Positions 1-10,994 of a stretch of 64,000 bases of DNA are shown here, in pieces; the first letter of the stretch is position 1; each line of letters begins with the position of its first letter. Source of the stretch: Alphaproteobacteria bacterium. GTDB lineage: Bacteria > Pseudomonadota > Alphaproteobacteria > Micropepsales > Micropepsaceae. The stretch is taken from contig JACADY010000065.1 of assembly GCA_013389115.1 (NCBI GenBank), forward strand, positions 31,205 through 95,204, in the 5' to 3' direction. The notes under the pieces were generated by a model. The model was not told where the DNA came from. It ran no database searches and saw only the letters and a program-made list of their open reading frames with translations. The position numbers and the translations under genes were made by a program.

Positions 1-288
1 AAACGGTCCGACGGATCCTATTTCTTCGAGAAGATTTCAGGTTCGCAACGCGTGTCGGGCGTGCTCTTCATGGAAAGTGCGACGCGCTTTGTGCCGCTCG
101 GCGGACGCAGCGTCAATGACGAGCCGCAAGTGGCCTACGATCCGATGGAGCCGCCGGAAACAGACCCGAGCTTCACATTGCACAACGAAGTTGCCTATCT
201 GGTCCGGGTCGATGCGCAGACGATGCGACTTGAGTTTCCCCTGCCGCACTATGAATCGACCTTCGACCTGATGGAGTTGCGGCGTTAG
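1..288 (+). CDS. DUF4893-like protein, C-terminal fragment
   Basis: The frame is open from the first base of the window to a TAG at 286-288, so this is the last 95 codons of a gene that begins upstream. The visible part has SGSQRVSGVLF followed by a conserved-looking stretch ending in FPLPHYESTFDLMEL. That resembles, from memory, the C-terminus of DUF4893 proteins (GSQR...G near the start, LP.P..ES..D..EL at the end), a family of unknown function in alphaproteobacteria. The N-terminus, and any signal peptide, lies outside the window. The stop codon is the first three bases of a dispersed repeat (286-410), so the natural C-terminus may have been set by that insertion. The family call is moderate. 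Confidence 0.6.
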   Translation, partial: KRSDGSYFFEKISGSQRVSGVLFMESATRFVPLGGRSVNDEPQVAYDPMEPPETDPSFTLHNEVAYLVRVDAQTMRLEFPLPHYESTFDLMELRR

Positions 289-410
289 AGCATTGCCCGA
301 TCAAATTGAATCGGGAAATGATCGCAAGTATTTGTCGGTCGCGCTTCTTTACGGCGAACCGGTGCCCATCCCCGCCTTCGCGGGGACATGCTTCGCCGAG
401 ACGCGCTTTA
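286..410. repeat. Dispersed ~125-bp intergenic repeat, copy A
   Basis: Begins TAGAGC, includes a 6-bp hairpin (CCCGAT/ATCGGG at about 296-315), then a core at about 357-391 with CCGGTGCCCATCCCCGCC and TTCGCGGGGACATGCTT, and ends GCGCTTTA. The same core recurs at 3339-3463 and 24932-25058. In this copy the left end provides the TAG stop of the DUF4893-like gene and the right end provides the TAA stop of ogt. It fills the whole gap between two convergent genes and encodes nothing. Confidence 0.8.
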
Positions 411-953
411 GAGCAGCCGCGATGGGTCGGGGAAGGCGGCGCGTTCGATCTCGAGGATGCGACGCTTAACCGCCGCGCCGCCCGGCGCCGAGAAGCCGCC
501 CATCTTCCCCTTCGCGGCGAGGACCCTGTGGCAGGGTACGATGATAGGGACGGGATTGGCGCCCATGGCCTGGCCCACCGCGCGGGAGAGGCCGATGCCC
601 CCCAGTTCCTCGGCTAACTCGCCATAGGTTCGGGTGCGCCCGGGCGAGATTGCACGCGCCAGCGCATAGAGGCGGAACTGGAACGCGTCCCTGCCCTCAA
701 GGTCGATGCGGATGGCCCCAAGATCCGAGTCCTTGCCAGAGAGAAGTGCCGTTATGCCAGCGATGGCGTCGGCGGCCTCTGCTTGCGGGGGGGGGCATTC
801 GCGCGCTTCGGCATGACGGCGGCGCAGACGCTCGCGCAGCACGGCTTCATCGCGCTCAGGGAGCATCACGCCGCATATGCCCGCGCCGCTCCATGCGATC
901 GCGCAAATGCCGATCGCCGTATCGAAAAATGTGTAGCCAGACACAGTGGGCAT
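408..953 (-). CDS. ogt: Methylated-DNA--[protein]-cysteine S-methyltransferase
   Basis: Suicide DNA-repair protein that moves the alkyl group from O6-alkylguanine (and O4-alkylthymine) to its own cysteine. The catalytic motif PCHRV is present (Cys at about residue 141), preceded by the DNA-binding helix region (YGELAEELG, SRAVGQAMGANP) and followed by GKMGGFSAPGG. At 181 residues it has the single-domain Ogt/MGMT size and lacks the N-terminal Ada domain. I start at the ATG at 953 (MPTVSGYTF); an upstream in-frame ATG at 1025 would add 24 residues encoded by the GC-rich palindrome and overlap pnp. It lies 68 bp downstream of pnp on the same strand. The TAA stop lies in the end of a dispersed repeat. 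Confidence 0.93.
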   Translation of the reverse strand: MPTVSGYTFFDTAIGICAIAWSGAGICGVMLPERDEAVLRERLRRRHAEARECPPPQAEAADAIAGITALLSGKDSDLGAIRIDLEGRDAFQFRLYALARAISPGRTRTYGELAEELGGIGLSRAVGQAMGANPVPIIVPCHRVLAAKGKMGGFSAPGGAAVKRRILEIERAAFPDPSRLL

Positions 954-983
954 TGGCCGGCTCCACGGAGGTTTGATACGCGC

Positions 984-1014
984 CCCTCCCTCCCCTGTGC
1001 AAGGAGAGGGAGGG
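984..1014 (-). terminator. GC-rich palindrome after pnp, possible terminator
   Basis: CCCTCCCTCCCC, a 7-base loop, then GGAGAGGGAGGG: a 12-bp stem with one mismatch in the 68-bp gap between the pnp stop and the ogt start. There is no U-run, so intrinsic termination is uncertain. It resembles the CTCCC/GGGAG hairpins in the repeat cluster at 39658-39984, so it may be an intergenic repeat that also ends or stabilises pnp mRNA. Confidence 0.45.
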
Positions 1015-1021
1015 AGGCCGA

Positions 1022-3214
1022 TCAACCTTCCCGGCGGCGGGGACGGCGTTCGCGGCGCTCACCACCGCCACCGCCTTGTCCCTCGTCCATCGTTTCCTCA
1101 GGCTCGTTCGGGTCGGGCGGCAGTTCCTTGCCCGTCGCCTGATCGACGATCTTCATCGACAGACGGGTCTTGCCGCGATCATCAAAGCCCAGCAGCTTGA
1201 CCCAGACCTTGTCGCCTTCCTTCACGACGTCGCCCACCTTGGCCACGCGTGCCTTGGCAAGCTGAGAGATATGGACGAGGCCGTCGCGCGCGCCAAAGAA
1301 GTTCACGAAGGCGCCGAAATCCATGACCTTCACGACCTTGCCTTCGTAGATCTCACCCACTTCGGGCTCGGCCACGATCGACCTGATCCATTTCTGTGCG
1401 GCCAGGATCGATTCAGCGTCCGCGCTGGCAATCTTCACCGTGCCATCGTCCTGGATATCGATCTTGGCGCCCGTCTTTTCAACGATCTCGCGGATGACCT
1501 TTCCGCCCGAGCCAATGACCTCGCGGATCTTGTCGGTCGGGATGTTCATCACCTCGATGCGCGGCGCATGGGCGCCAAGCTCGGTCCGTGCGGTGTTCAG
1601 CGCCTTGCCCATCTCGCCCAGGATGTGCAGGCGCCCATCCTTTGCCTGATCCAAGGCCTGGCGCATGATCGCCTCGGTGATCGAGGTGATCTTGATGTCC
1701 ATCTGAAGCGCCGTCACGCCCGCCTCGGTGCCCGCAACCTTGAAGTCCATGTCGCCCAAGTGGTCCTCATCGCCCAGAATGTCGGAGATGACGGCAAAGC
1801 GGTCACCCTCCTTGATGAGGCCCATCGCGATGCCCGCGCAGGGACGCTTCAGCGGCACGCCTGCGTCCATGAGCGCAAGCGAGGAGCCGCAGACCGTCGC
1901 CATCGAGGAGGAGCCGTTCGACTCCGTAATCTCGGAGACGACACGCAGCGTGTAGGGGAATTGATCCTTACCCGGAAGAATGGGACGAATGGCGCGCCAG
2001 GCAAGCTTGCCGTGGCCCACTTCGCGCCGGCCGGGCGAGCCCATGCGGCCCGTTTCACCGACCGAGAAGGGCGGGAAATTGTAGTGCAGCATGAAGTGCT
2101 CGTTGTACTTGCCCTCGAGCGCGTCGATCATCTGCTCATCATCGCCGGTGCCAAGGGTCGCGACCACCAGGGCCTGCGTCTCGCCGCGCGTGAAGAGCGC
2201 ACTGCCATGCGTGCGCGGAAGCACGCCCACCTGCGAGAGGATCGGGCGCACCGTCTTTGTGTCACGGCCATCGATGCGCGAACCTGTGTCGAGGATGCCG
2301 TTGCGCACGATATCGGCTTCGAGCGCCTTGAAGAGCTTGCCGAAGGTGAGGCTGTCGAGCTTGCCTTCGCCCGCAAACTCGGCTTCGAGGCTCGCGCGGA
2401 TGGCGTCGATCTTGTCGTGACGCGCCTGCTTCTGGCGCTCCTGATAAGCGGCACGAAGGCCATCCTTCGCCATTGCCGTCATCTTTGCCTTGGTGGCGGA
2501 ATAGTCGTTCTGCGGCACATCGCGCGGCTCCTTCGCCGCACGCTCGGCAAGCGCAATGATCATGTCGATCACGGGCTGCATGGCCTTGTGGCCGAAGGTG
2601 ACGGCGCCGAGCATTACGTCCTCGGACAGCTCCTTTGCCTCGGATTCGACCATCAGCACGCCTTCCTGCGTGCCGGCGACGACAAGGTCGAGCGCCGATT
2701 CGGACATCTCATCCACTTGCGGATTGAGCTTGTACTCGCCGTTGATGTAACCAACCCGCGCCGCGCCGATTGGGCCAAGGAAGGGCACGCCTGAAATCGT
2801 GAGCGCGGCTGAGGCCGCGATCAACGAGAGGATCGCGGGATCGTTCTCCAGATCGTGGCTGAGCACGGTCACGATGACCTGCGTCTCGTTATAGAAGCCT
2901 TCGACGAAGAGCGGACGGATCGGCCGGTCGATCAGGCGGGAGGTGAGCACCTCCACCTCGGTCGGGCGTCCCTCGCGCTTGAAGAAACCGCCAGGGATCT
3001 TGCCGGCGGCGTAGAATTTTTCCTGGTAATTGACGGTCAGGGGGAAGAAGTCCACGCCGGGCTTCGGGCTTTTCGCCGCGACTACCGTCGCGAGCACCGC
3101 CGTCTCCCCGTAGGTCGCGAACACGGCGCCGTCAGCCTGGCGCGCCATGCGGCCCGTCTCAAGCGTGAGCTTGCGGCCGCCCCACTCCATCTCCTTGCGT
3201 TGAATATCGAACAT
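1022..3214 (-). CDS. pnp: Polyribonucleotide nucleotidyltransferase (PNPase)
   Basis: Phosphorolytic 3'-5' exoribonuclease of mRNA decay, normally a trimer working with RNase E in the degradosome. At 730 residues it is full length. Two RNase PH-like domains (about residues 12-145 and 310-540) are followed by a KH domain ([18 protein letters not shown], about 555-610) and an S1 domain ([18 protein letters not shown], about 620-690). The tail is rich in Gly, Arg and Glu, as in other alphaproteobacterial PNPases. The start [11 protein letters not shown] matches the family N-terminus. It is the last core gene of the rimP-to-pnp run, 374 bp after rpsO; that gap holds a dispersed repeat and two hairpins, one just before the start codon where E. 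coli PNPase autoregulates with RNase III. Confidence 0.98.
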   Translation of the reverse strand: MFDIQRKEMEWGGRKLTLETGRMARQADGAVFATYGETAVLATVVAAKSPKPGVDFFPLTVNYQEKFYAAGKIPGGFFKREGRPTEVEVLTSRLIDRPIRPLFVEGFYNETQVIVTVLSHDLENDPAILSLIAASAALTISGVPFLGPIGAARVGYINGEYKLNPQVDEMSESALDLVVAGTQEGVLMVESEAKELSEDVMLGAVTFGHKAMQPVIDMIIALAERAAKEPRDVPQNDYSATKAKMTAMAKDGLRAAYQERQKQARHDKIDAIRASLEAEFAGEGKLDSLTFGKLFKALEADIVRNGILDTGSRIDGRDTKTVRPILSQVGVLPRTHGSALFTRGETQALVVATLGTGDDEQMIDALEGKYNEHFMLHYNFPPFSVGETGRMGSPGRREVGHGKLAWRAIRPILPGKDQFPYTLRVVSEITESNGSSSMATVCGSSLALMDAGVPLKRPCAGIAMGLIKEGDRFAVISDILGDEDHLGDMDFKVAGTEAGVTALQMDIKITSITEAIMRQALDQAKDGRLHILGEMGKALNTARTELGAHAPRIEVMNIPTDKIREVIGSGGKVIREIVEKTGAKIDIQDDGTVKIASADAESILAAQKWIRSIVAEPEVGEIYEGKVVKVMDFGAFVNFFGARDGLVHISQLAKARVAKVGDVVKEGDKVWVKLLGFDDRGKTRLSMKIVDQATGKELPPDPNEPEETMDEGQGGGGGERRERRPRRREG

Positions 3215-3235
3215 CGTCTTTCAGTCCTTTACCAT

Positions 3236-3255
3236 CCGCGGCCGGATTGCCGCGG
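3236..3255 (-). promoter_or_regulatory. Perfect hairpin in the pnp leader
   Basis: CCGCGGC, a 6-base loop and GCCGCGG lie 21 bp upstream of the pnp ATG and would form a stable RNA stem. In enterobacteria, double-stranded RNA in the pnp leader is cut by RNase III and mediates PNPase autoregulation. The position is suggestive; a direct equivalent is inferred only. Confidence 0.45.
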
Positions 3256-3338
3256 CTCTTTCCCGCGTTCATTCGCGATGAAACTCGTTGTGCAGATCGG
3301 TTTGCCAGTGCCCCCTCAAACGTCATGCCGCTCCAGGC

Positions 3339-3463
3339 TAGAGCGTCGGCCTGTAACGAGGAATCGTCACGCCGCTCACTCTCCTTCAATTGTCGCAACG
3401 TCTTGCGGAAAACCGGTTCCATCCCCGGCTTCGCGGGGACATGCTTTTCCACACGTTGCTCTA
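3339..3463. repeat. Dispersed ~125-bp intergenic repeat, copy B
   Basis: Runs from TAGAGC to GCTCTA, giving short terminal inverted repeats. It shares GAATCGTCACGCC, TTGTCGCAACG, the CCGGTTCCATCCCCGGC core and TTCGCGGGGACATGCTTTT with copy C, in the same order and nearly the same spacing. It sits in the rpsO-pnp gap and appears non-coding. The rest of the 3215-3588 gap holds the two hairpins listed here and no further gene that I can see. Confidence 0.85.
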
Positions 3464-3517
3464 GGTGAACCCGAAGGCAAAAACGTGGCAGGCACAATAG
3501 GCCAGCACCCCGCAAGC

Positions 3518-3551
3518 CCGCCCCTTCTTCCTTGCGAAGAACGGGGCGGGT
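3518..3551 (-). terminator. Strong hairpin downstream of rpsO
   Basis: CCCGCCCCTTCTT, a 7-base loop, then AAGAACGGGGCGGG: a 13-bp stem with one bulged base, about 37 bp past the rpsO stop. No U-run follows on the minus strand. It occupies the position of the rpsO terminator/processing hairpin of E. coli and may terminate, be cut by RNase III, or protect the rpsO 3' end. Confidence 0.55.
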
Positions 3552-3588
3552 CTTACGGGGGCCGAAATGATTCATGTGGTGCGTGGTC

Positions 3589-3858
3589 TTAGCGGCGCAG
3601 GCCAAGCCGCCCGATCAGTGCCTCATAGCGCGCGCGGTCCTTCGCCTTCAAATAGTCGAGGAGGTGGCGGCGCTGGGACACCATCTTGATGAGGCCGCGG
3701 CGCGAGTGATTGTCCTTCGCATGGGCCTTGAAGTGATCGGTGAGCGAGGTAATGCGCTCGGTCAATACGGCCACCTGCACTTCGGGCGAACCTGTGTCGC
3801 CGGGTTTGGTGGCATAGGCCGCAATGACCTCTTGCTTGCGTTCGGTCGTCAGCGACAT
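3589..3858 (-). CDS. rpsO: 30S ribosomal protein S15
   Basis: Primary 16S rRNA-binding protein of the small-subunit platform. At 89 residues it has the exact family length. The signature is present: [17 protein letters not shown] and [18 protein letters not shown], then [10 protein letters not shown] and the LGLRR terminus. It starts 10 bp after the truB stop, so it belongs to the nusA-infB operon. A strong hairpin and a repeat separate it from pnp. Confidence 0.99.
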   Translation of the reverse strand: MSLTTERKQEVIAAYATKPGDTGSPEVQVAVLTERITSLTDHFKAHAKDNHSRRGLIKMVSQRRHLLDYLKAKDRARYEALIGRLGLRR

Positions 3859-3868
3859 CGGGGCTCCT

Positions 3869-4813
3869 TCATGCGGTCGAAAGGTTGAACACGCGAACGG
3901 GCCGCAATTCGCCGCGGTCGAGCTCGGTCAAAGCGATCGGATCGCCCCGCAGGCCCGTTGCGAGCACCACAGGGACGCCGCCGTCCTCGATGAGCTGCTG
4001 CGCCTCGATGAACGTCCGTCCACGCACCAAAACGGACTGCCCGCTCCGCAAGCGGGCTGCGTCCCCCTCCGCCACGGCCAGGGCCGGGATGTCGTCCAGC
4101 GCGGTCTTCAGCGGGAGGAGGGCCGTTTGGCCGTCGGGACTTCTAGCAGAAGTCATAAAATTATCCAGCGAAATCGCCTGGTCCTCGCTAAAGGGGCCCG
4201 CGCGCAGGCGCCGCAGGGCGCTCACATGGCCCACAGTGCCAAGCCTTTGGGCCAGATCACGGGCAAAGGAGCGCACGTAAGTGCCTTTCCCACAAAGCAT
4301 TTCGAACTCGGCATGGTCGGCGTCGGGTTGCGCGATGATCAAGATCTCGCCGATCCAGACAGGCCGCGCTTTCAGCTCCACCGTCTCGCCGGCGCGGGCG
4401 AGGTCATAGGCGCGCTCGCCATCCACCTTGACCGCCGAAAAGGCGGGCGGGACCTGCGCGATCTCACCTGTGAATTCCGGCAGGGCGATGAGGATCTCCT
4501 CGCGCGAGGGGCGCTTGTCGCATGTTGCCACCACCTCGCCCTCGGCGTCGTCGGTCGCGCGGGCCTCTCCCCAGCGCACGGTGAAGCGATAGACCTTCTC
4601 GGCGTCCATGACGAAGGGGATCGTCTTTGTCGCCTCGCCGAGTGCCACGGCGAGAATGCCGGTCGCCAAGGGGTCAAGCGTGCCCGCGTGACCCGCCTTT
4701 TGCGCATTCAAGGCCCTTCGGACGCGGGTAACGACATCGGTCGAGGTAAGCCCGGCCGGTTTATCAATCACGACCCAGCCATGGACGGGGTCTCCCTTTT
4801 TCCGGCGGGCCAT
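3869..4813 (-). CDS. truB: tRNA pseudouridine(55) synthase
   Basis: Makes pseudouridine-55 in the T-loop of tRNAs. At 314 residues it has the expected size. The catalytic motif [13 protein letters not shown] carries the nucleophilic Asp at about residue 46; [14 protein letters not shown] precedes it and [13 protein letters not shown] is the later conserved block. The C-terminal part ([11 protein letters not shown]) is a PUA-like segment. It begins 2 bp after the rbfA stop and is followed 10 bp on by rpsO, the standard arrangement. Confidence 0.98.
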   Translation of the reverse strand: MARRKKGDPVHGWVVIDKPAGLTSTDVVTRVRRALNAQKAGHAGTLDPLATGILAVALGEATKTIPFVMDAEKVYRFTVRWGEARATDDAEGEVVATCDKRPSREEILIALPEFTGEIAQVPPAFSAVKVDGERAYDLARAGETVELKARPVWIGEILIIAQPDADHAEFEMLCGKGTYVRSFARDLAQRLGTVGHVSALRRLRAGPFSEDQAISLDNFMTSARSPDGQTALLPLKTALDDIPALAVAEGDAARLRSGQSVLVRGRTFIEAQQLIEDGGVPVVLATGLRGDPIALTELDRGELRPVRVFNLSTA

Positions 4814-4815
4814 GT

Positions 4816-5232
4816 CTACTCCTGCTCGTCCTTGCCCTTCGCCGCCAGATCGCGGCGGACGCGTTCGGTGCGCAAGAGCTCCTCGATATGCTGCGCCTCC
4901 TCAAAGGAGCGGTCCTCGGCGAAGCGCAAATCCGGTACATGGCGCAGGCTGATCGCGTGACCGAGTTCACCGCGCAGATAGCCCTTGGAACGGTTCAGCG
5001 CCGCGATCACTTCATCCACATGCGCGCCGCCAAGCGGCATGCAGAAAATGGTCACGTTCTTCAGGTCGGGCGAGATGCGCGCGGCCGTCACCGTGATCGC
5101 GGTGTTGATGAGCACGGGCTCGCGCCAATGGGCGCGGTTGAAGATCTCCACCATGATGCGGCGGATCTCCTCGGCCACGCGCAACTGGCGCTGGGAGGGC
5201 CCTTGCGGGCGATGATGCGATGGACGGGGCAT
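4816..5232 (-). CDS. rbfA: 30S ribosome-binding factor A
   Basis: Small KH-fold protein that helps mature the 5' end of 16S rRNA and the 30S subunit. At 138 residues it fits the family: SQRQLRVAEEIRRIMVEIF, then ITVTAARISPDLKNVTIFCMPL, and LRHVPDLRFAEDRSFEEAQHIEELL. It lies 39 bp after infB and 2 bp before truB, as in most alphaproteobacteria. Confidence 0.97.
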   Translation of the reverse strand: MPRPSHHRPQGPSQRQLRVAEEIRRIMVEIFNRAHWREPVLINTAITVTAARISPDLKNVTIFCMPLGGAHVDEVIAALNRSKGYLRGELGHAISLRHVPDLRFAEDRSFEEAQHIEELLRTERVRRDLAAKGKDEQE

Positions 5233-5271
5233 GTTTACGCCCTCCTCACCTTTCAGAGGGAGAGATGCGCG

Positions 5272-7974
<2,703 letters not shown>

Positions 7975-8041
7975 CCGGTCCTTTCACGTCCTGCAGCCGG
8001 CCTTCAAGCCGGAATTCGCATTCGGCCCATGGCCTTAAAAT

Positions 8042-8683
8042 TCAGTGCGGCCCTTGGGCCGGAGCGGCGATGCCGTCGCGACGCCTGAGTTCGCTCAGGA
8101 GTTTTCGCGCCAGACCGCCATCGAAGAGCGCAGCATGTACCACAAGTCCCTGTCCCAACGCCAAGCCCATTTCCTCAGCCGTTGCGACCTTTAGAACCGG
8201 CAAATCGCCCCGCTCCCGCGCCGCCACCGCGGAAAGCTTTCTTAGGCCGTCCATCGCGCCATCCGCTGCCTCCAAAAGCGCGATAACCCGGCCCTTGGCG
8301 CGGACATCCTTCAGCGCGGCTTCCACCTTCGTAAATCCCGCCACGATGAGGCCGGCCCGTCTTGTCAGCCCCAGATACTCAAGCACCCGGCGGTGCAGCA
8401 AACCGGCCACAAGGTTTACAAGATCTTTCGGGACCTTGACGCTCTCCTTGGCCGCCTTGGCGAAAAGGTTCTTCTTTGCCGCCGTCTCCAGCGCCGCGCG
8501 CGAGGCCGTCACCCAGATGCCACGCCCGGGAAGGCGCGCCGCGATATCGGGGACGACCTCACCCTCAGGGCCGATCACGAAGCGGACGAGATCGCCTTCC
8601 TCCTTCACCGCGTGATCAACGATGCAGCGCCGCTCGCGCCCCTCGCCTTGATCGCCTGCGTTTTCCTCGTCGTTCTTGCTCAC
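8042..8683 (-). CDS. YlxR-family RNA-binding protein with L7Ae-like C-terminal domain
   Basis: Has an N-terminal YlxR (DUF448) domain (about residues 15-95: RRCIVDHAVKEEGDLVRFVIGPEG, LPGRGIWVTASRAALETA) and a C-terminal L7Ae/L30e-like half (about 105-200: LGLTRRAGLIVAGFTKVEAAL). The two-domain form is usual in alphaproteobacteria, where Firmicutes have separate ylxR and ylxQ genes. It overlaps the nusA stop by 4 bp and precedes infB. YlxR proteins are nucleic-acid-binding; the exact role here is unknown. The C-terminus FARKLL-like region is ordinary. Confidence 0.93.
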   Translation of the reverse strand: MSKNDEENAGDQGEGRERRCIVDHAVKEEGDLVRFVIGPEGEVVPDIAARLPGRGIWVTASRAALETAAKKNLFAKAAKESVKVPKDLVNLVAGLLHRRVLEYLGLTRRAGLIVAGFTKVEAALKDVRAKGRVIALLEAADGAMDGLRKLSAVAARERGDLPVLKVATAEEMGLALGQGLVVHAALFDGGLARKLLSELRRRDGIAAPAQGPH

Positions 8684-10260
8684 TCGGTATCTTGCGGCTC
8701 CTCGGCCACGGGCTCATCCGGGATCCAGCCCATGCGGCGGCGGGCCGCCATGATGATCGCCTCAGCCTCCGCCGCCGTGATGTCCTCACCCTCAAGCAAG
8801 CCCGGCTCACGCTTTTCCTCGCCATTCTTGCGCTCGACCCAGCCGGTGAGATCATCAACCGCACAGCCGGCAAGGTCATCGAGCGTCTTCACACCACCCT
8901 CGCCCAACGCCACCAGCATCTGCGGCGTCAGCCCGGGGATCTCGCCCACCTCGTCCTCAACCCCCAGCTCGCGCCTTCTTGCGTCGAGCGCGGCGTTACG
9001 CTGATCAATATAGTTCAGCGCGCGGCGCTGGAGCTCAGTTGCCATGTTTTCGTCAAAGCCTTCGATTTTTTCCAGTTCGTTGAGGTCGATATAGGCCACT
9101 TCCTCCACGGAGCTGAACCCTTCGGAGGTGAGGAGCTGGGCGATCACCTCGTCGACCGCGAGGGCATCGATGAACATTGCGGTGCGGGTGCGGAACTCTT
9201 CCTGGCGGCGCTCGGATTCCTCCGCCTCGGTCAGGATGTCGATGTTCCAGCCGGTGAGCTGCGAGGCAAGGCGCACATTCTGACCCCGCCGGCCGATGGC
9301 CAGCGAAAGCTGATCATCGGGTACCACAACCTCGATGCGCTCGGCCTCTTCATCGAGCACGACCTTCGTCACCTCGGCAGGCGCAAGCGCATTGACGATA
9401 AAGGTCGCGGCATCGGCCGACCATTGGATGATGTCGATCTTCTCGCCCTGCAGCTCATTGACGACGGCCTGCACGCGGCTGCCACGCATACCCACGCAAG
9501 CGCCGACCGGGTCGATCGATGAATCCTTGGAGACAACCGCGATCTTGGCACGGCTGCCGGGATCGCGTGCCACCGACTTCACCTCGATGATGCCGTCATA
9601 GATTTCCGGCACTTCCTGCGCGAACAGCTTGGCCATGAACTGGGGATGGGTGCGCGAGAGGAAGATCTGCGGTCCCTTCGCCTCGCGGCGCACATCATAG
9701 ATGTAGGCGCGGATGCGATCGCCGTTGCGGAAAACCTCACGCGGGATCGATTCATCGCGGCGCACGATCCCTTCGGCGCGGCCCAGATCGACGACGATGT
9801 TTCCGTATTCGACGCGCTTCACAAGGCCATGGATGATCTCGCCGATCCGGTCCTTGTATTCGTCGTATTGCCGCTCACGCTCGGCGTCGCGCACCTTCTG
9901 CATGATGACCTGCTTGGCCGTCTGGGCGGCGATGCGGCCATATTCGAGCGGCGGCAGAGGCTCTGTGATGTAGTCGCCGACCTGCGCGGCGGGATTGCGG
10001 GCCTTTGCCTCCTCGATGTCGATTTGTGTCGCGTCATTCTCGATCACATCGACGACCTGCAGGAAGCGGGAGAGACGAAGCTCACCCGTCTTCTGGTCGA
10101 TCTCGGCGCGGATGTCGTTCTCAATGCCATAGCGCGAACGCGCCGCGCGCTGAATGGCCTCTTCCATCGACTGGATCACGACCTGGCGGTCGATCGATTT
10201 CTCGCGGGCGACCGCATCGGCGATCTGCAACAGCTCCAGCCGGTTCGCGCTGACGGTCAT
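8680..10260 (-). CDS. nusA: Transcription termination/antitermination protein NusA
   Basis: RNA-polymerase-binding factor that modulates pausing, intrinsic termination and rRNA antitermination. At 526 residues: NusA N-terminal domain (about 1-125), S1 domain (IGEIIHGLVKRVEYGNIVVDLG, about 132-200), two KH domains (SSIDPVGACVGMRGSRVQAV and RRGQNVRLASQLTGW, about 230-345) and two C-terminal acidic repeat domains (about 365-490). It is 4-bp-overlapped by rimP upstream and ylxR downstream, which suggests translational coupling. NusA autoregulates its operon in some bacteria; a terminator-like hairpin precedes rimP here. Confidence 0.99.
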   Translation of the reverse strand: MTVSANRLELLQIADAVAREKSIDRQVVIQSMEEAIQRAARSRYGIENDIRAEIDQKTGELRLSRFLQVVDVIENDATQIDIEEAKARNPAAQVGDYITEPLPPLEYGRIAAQTAKQVIMQKVRDAERERQYDEYKDRIGEIIHGLVKRVEYGNIVVDLGRAEGIVRRDESIPREVFRNGDRIRAYIYDVRREAKGPQIFLSRTHPQFMAKLFAQEVPEIYDGIIEVKSVARDPGSRAKIAVVSKDSSIDPVGACVGMRGSRVQAVVNELQGEKIDIIQWSADAATFIVNALAPAEVTKVVLDEEAERIEVVVPDDQLSLAIGRRGQNVRLASQLTGWNIDILTEAEESERRQEEFRTRTAMFIDALAVDEVIAQLLTSEGFSSVEEVAYIDLNELEKIEGFDENMATELQRRALNYIDQRNAALDARRRELGVEDEVGEIPGLTPQMLVALGEGGVKTLDDLAGCAVDDLTGWVERKNGEEKREPGLLEGEDITAAEAEAIIMAARRRMGWIPDEPVAEEPQDTE

Positions 10261-10835
10261 CGGGTCTTACTCCTTTTCGGCTTTTCCTTGCGTGCCGGGG
10301 CGGGCAAATCCGCGCGCGGCAGCTCTTCAGTCGGCGCTTGCGGCCTTGCGCGGCGCGCCGTTTCCTCAATCAGCTTCCCCGTGAGCACGAGCTTTGCCTC
10401 GTCGATCACGGGAAGCGGTATGTTCAATATGGTGCCCACCTTCGCGCCTTTCAGCGCCGCCTTCACCAATCCGCGCTCGAGGCCTTGAATCTCCGCCTTG
10501 AACTGGCGGGCGCCTTCCAGCGGCTCCTTCAGCACGAAGCGCGCCTCATGACCGATCGCGGCGATAAAATCCTTCTCCCGCGTCAACGGGCGATCGATGC
10601 CGGGCGAGGAGACCTCCAGCGTATATTCGCTCGCAATCGGGTCGGCGGCATCCAGCAGCTCCGAGATCAGCACCGAGAGCTGCGTGCAGTCATCGATGTT
10701 CATCTCGCCCGAGGGACGCTCCGCCATGACCTGCAACGTATGCGTTCCGCCGAACATCCGTACGCGGACAAGCTCGAACCCCGCCTTCTCGACGGCGGGG
10801 GCGATCAATTCCGCTACACGTTCGGCAATGCTCAT
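10257..10835 (-). CDS. rimP: Ribosome maturation factor RimP
   Basis: Needed for assembly of the 30S subunit. The protein has 192 residues with the family blocks ERVAELIAPAVEKAGFELV, the conserved middle VSSPGIDRPLTREKDF and the SH3-like C-terminal half. The tail (about 165-192) is basic. It is the promoter-proximal gene of the rimP-nusA-ylxR-infB operon and overlaps nusA by 4 bp. A candidate promoter at 10933-10962 and a terminator-like hairpin at 10855-10891 lie in its leader. Confidence 0.97.
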   Translation of the reverse strand: MSIAERVAELIAPAVEKAGFELVRVRMFGGTHTLQVMAERPSGEMNIDDCTQLSVLISELLDAADPIASEYTLEVSSPGIDRPLTREKDFIAAIGHEARFVLKEPLEGARQFKAEIQGLERGLVKAALKGAKVGTILNIPLPVIDEAKLVLTGKLIEETARRARPQAPTEELPRADLPAPARKEKPKRSKTR

Positions 10836-10854
10836 GCGTGCCCGTTTCGGTAAT

Positions 10855-10891
10855 AAAAAAAGCGGGCGCCCGTCTTAAGGGTCCCACTTTT
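10855..10891 (-). terminator. Terminator-like hairpin in the rimP leader
   Basis: On the minus strand AAAAGTGGG pairs with CCCGCTTTT (9 bp including one G-U). The loop can form a smaller CCC/GGG stem, and a run of seven T follows at 10861-10855. This is a good intrinsic terminator, 20 bp before the rimP ATG and downstream of the candidate promoter, so transcripts must read through it to express the operon. It may also end transcripts arriving from trmB. Confidence 0.7.
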
Positions 10892-10932
10892 CAACCGGCA
10901 TTACCCGGCAGACCAGTGATGTACTCGCGATA

Positions 10933-10962
10933 TCTATATCGTGCCCTCTCAACAAGAATCAA
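10933..10962 (-). promoter_or_regulatory. Candidate sigma-70 promoter for rimP-nusA-infB
   Basis: Minus-strand TTGATT (10962-10957), an 18-bp spacer and TATAGA (10938-10933). It lies in the 159-bp gap between trmB and rimP and would give a leader of roughly 90 nt containing the terminator-like hairpin. The -10 sits in an AT-rich stretch unusual for this genome. Confidence 0.5.
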
Positions 10963-10994
10963 GAGCGCGTTGCGGCCGGCGCTCCGGCCAAGTC

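Noticed and set aside
1076..2794. Long open frame (over 500 codons) antisense to pnp
   Set aside because: It mirrors pnp codon structure in GC-rich DNA and has no ribosome-binding site or recognisable domain; pnp is certain.
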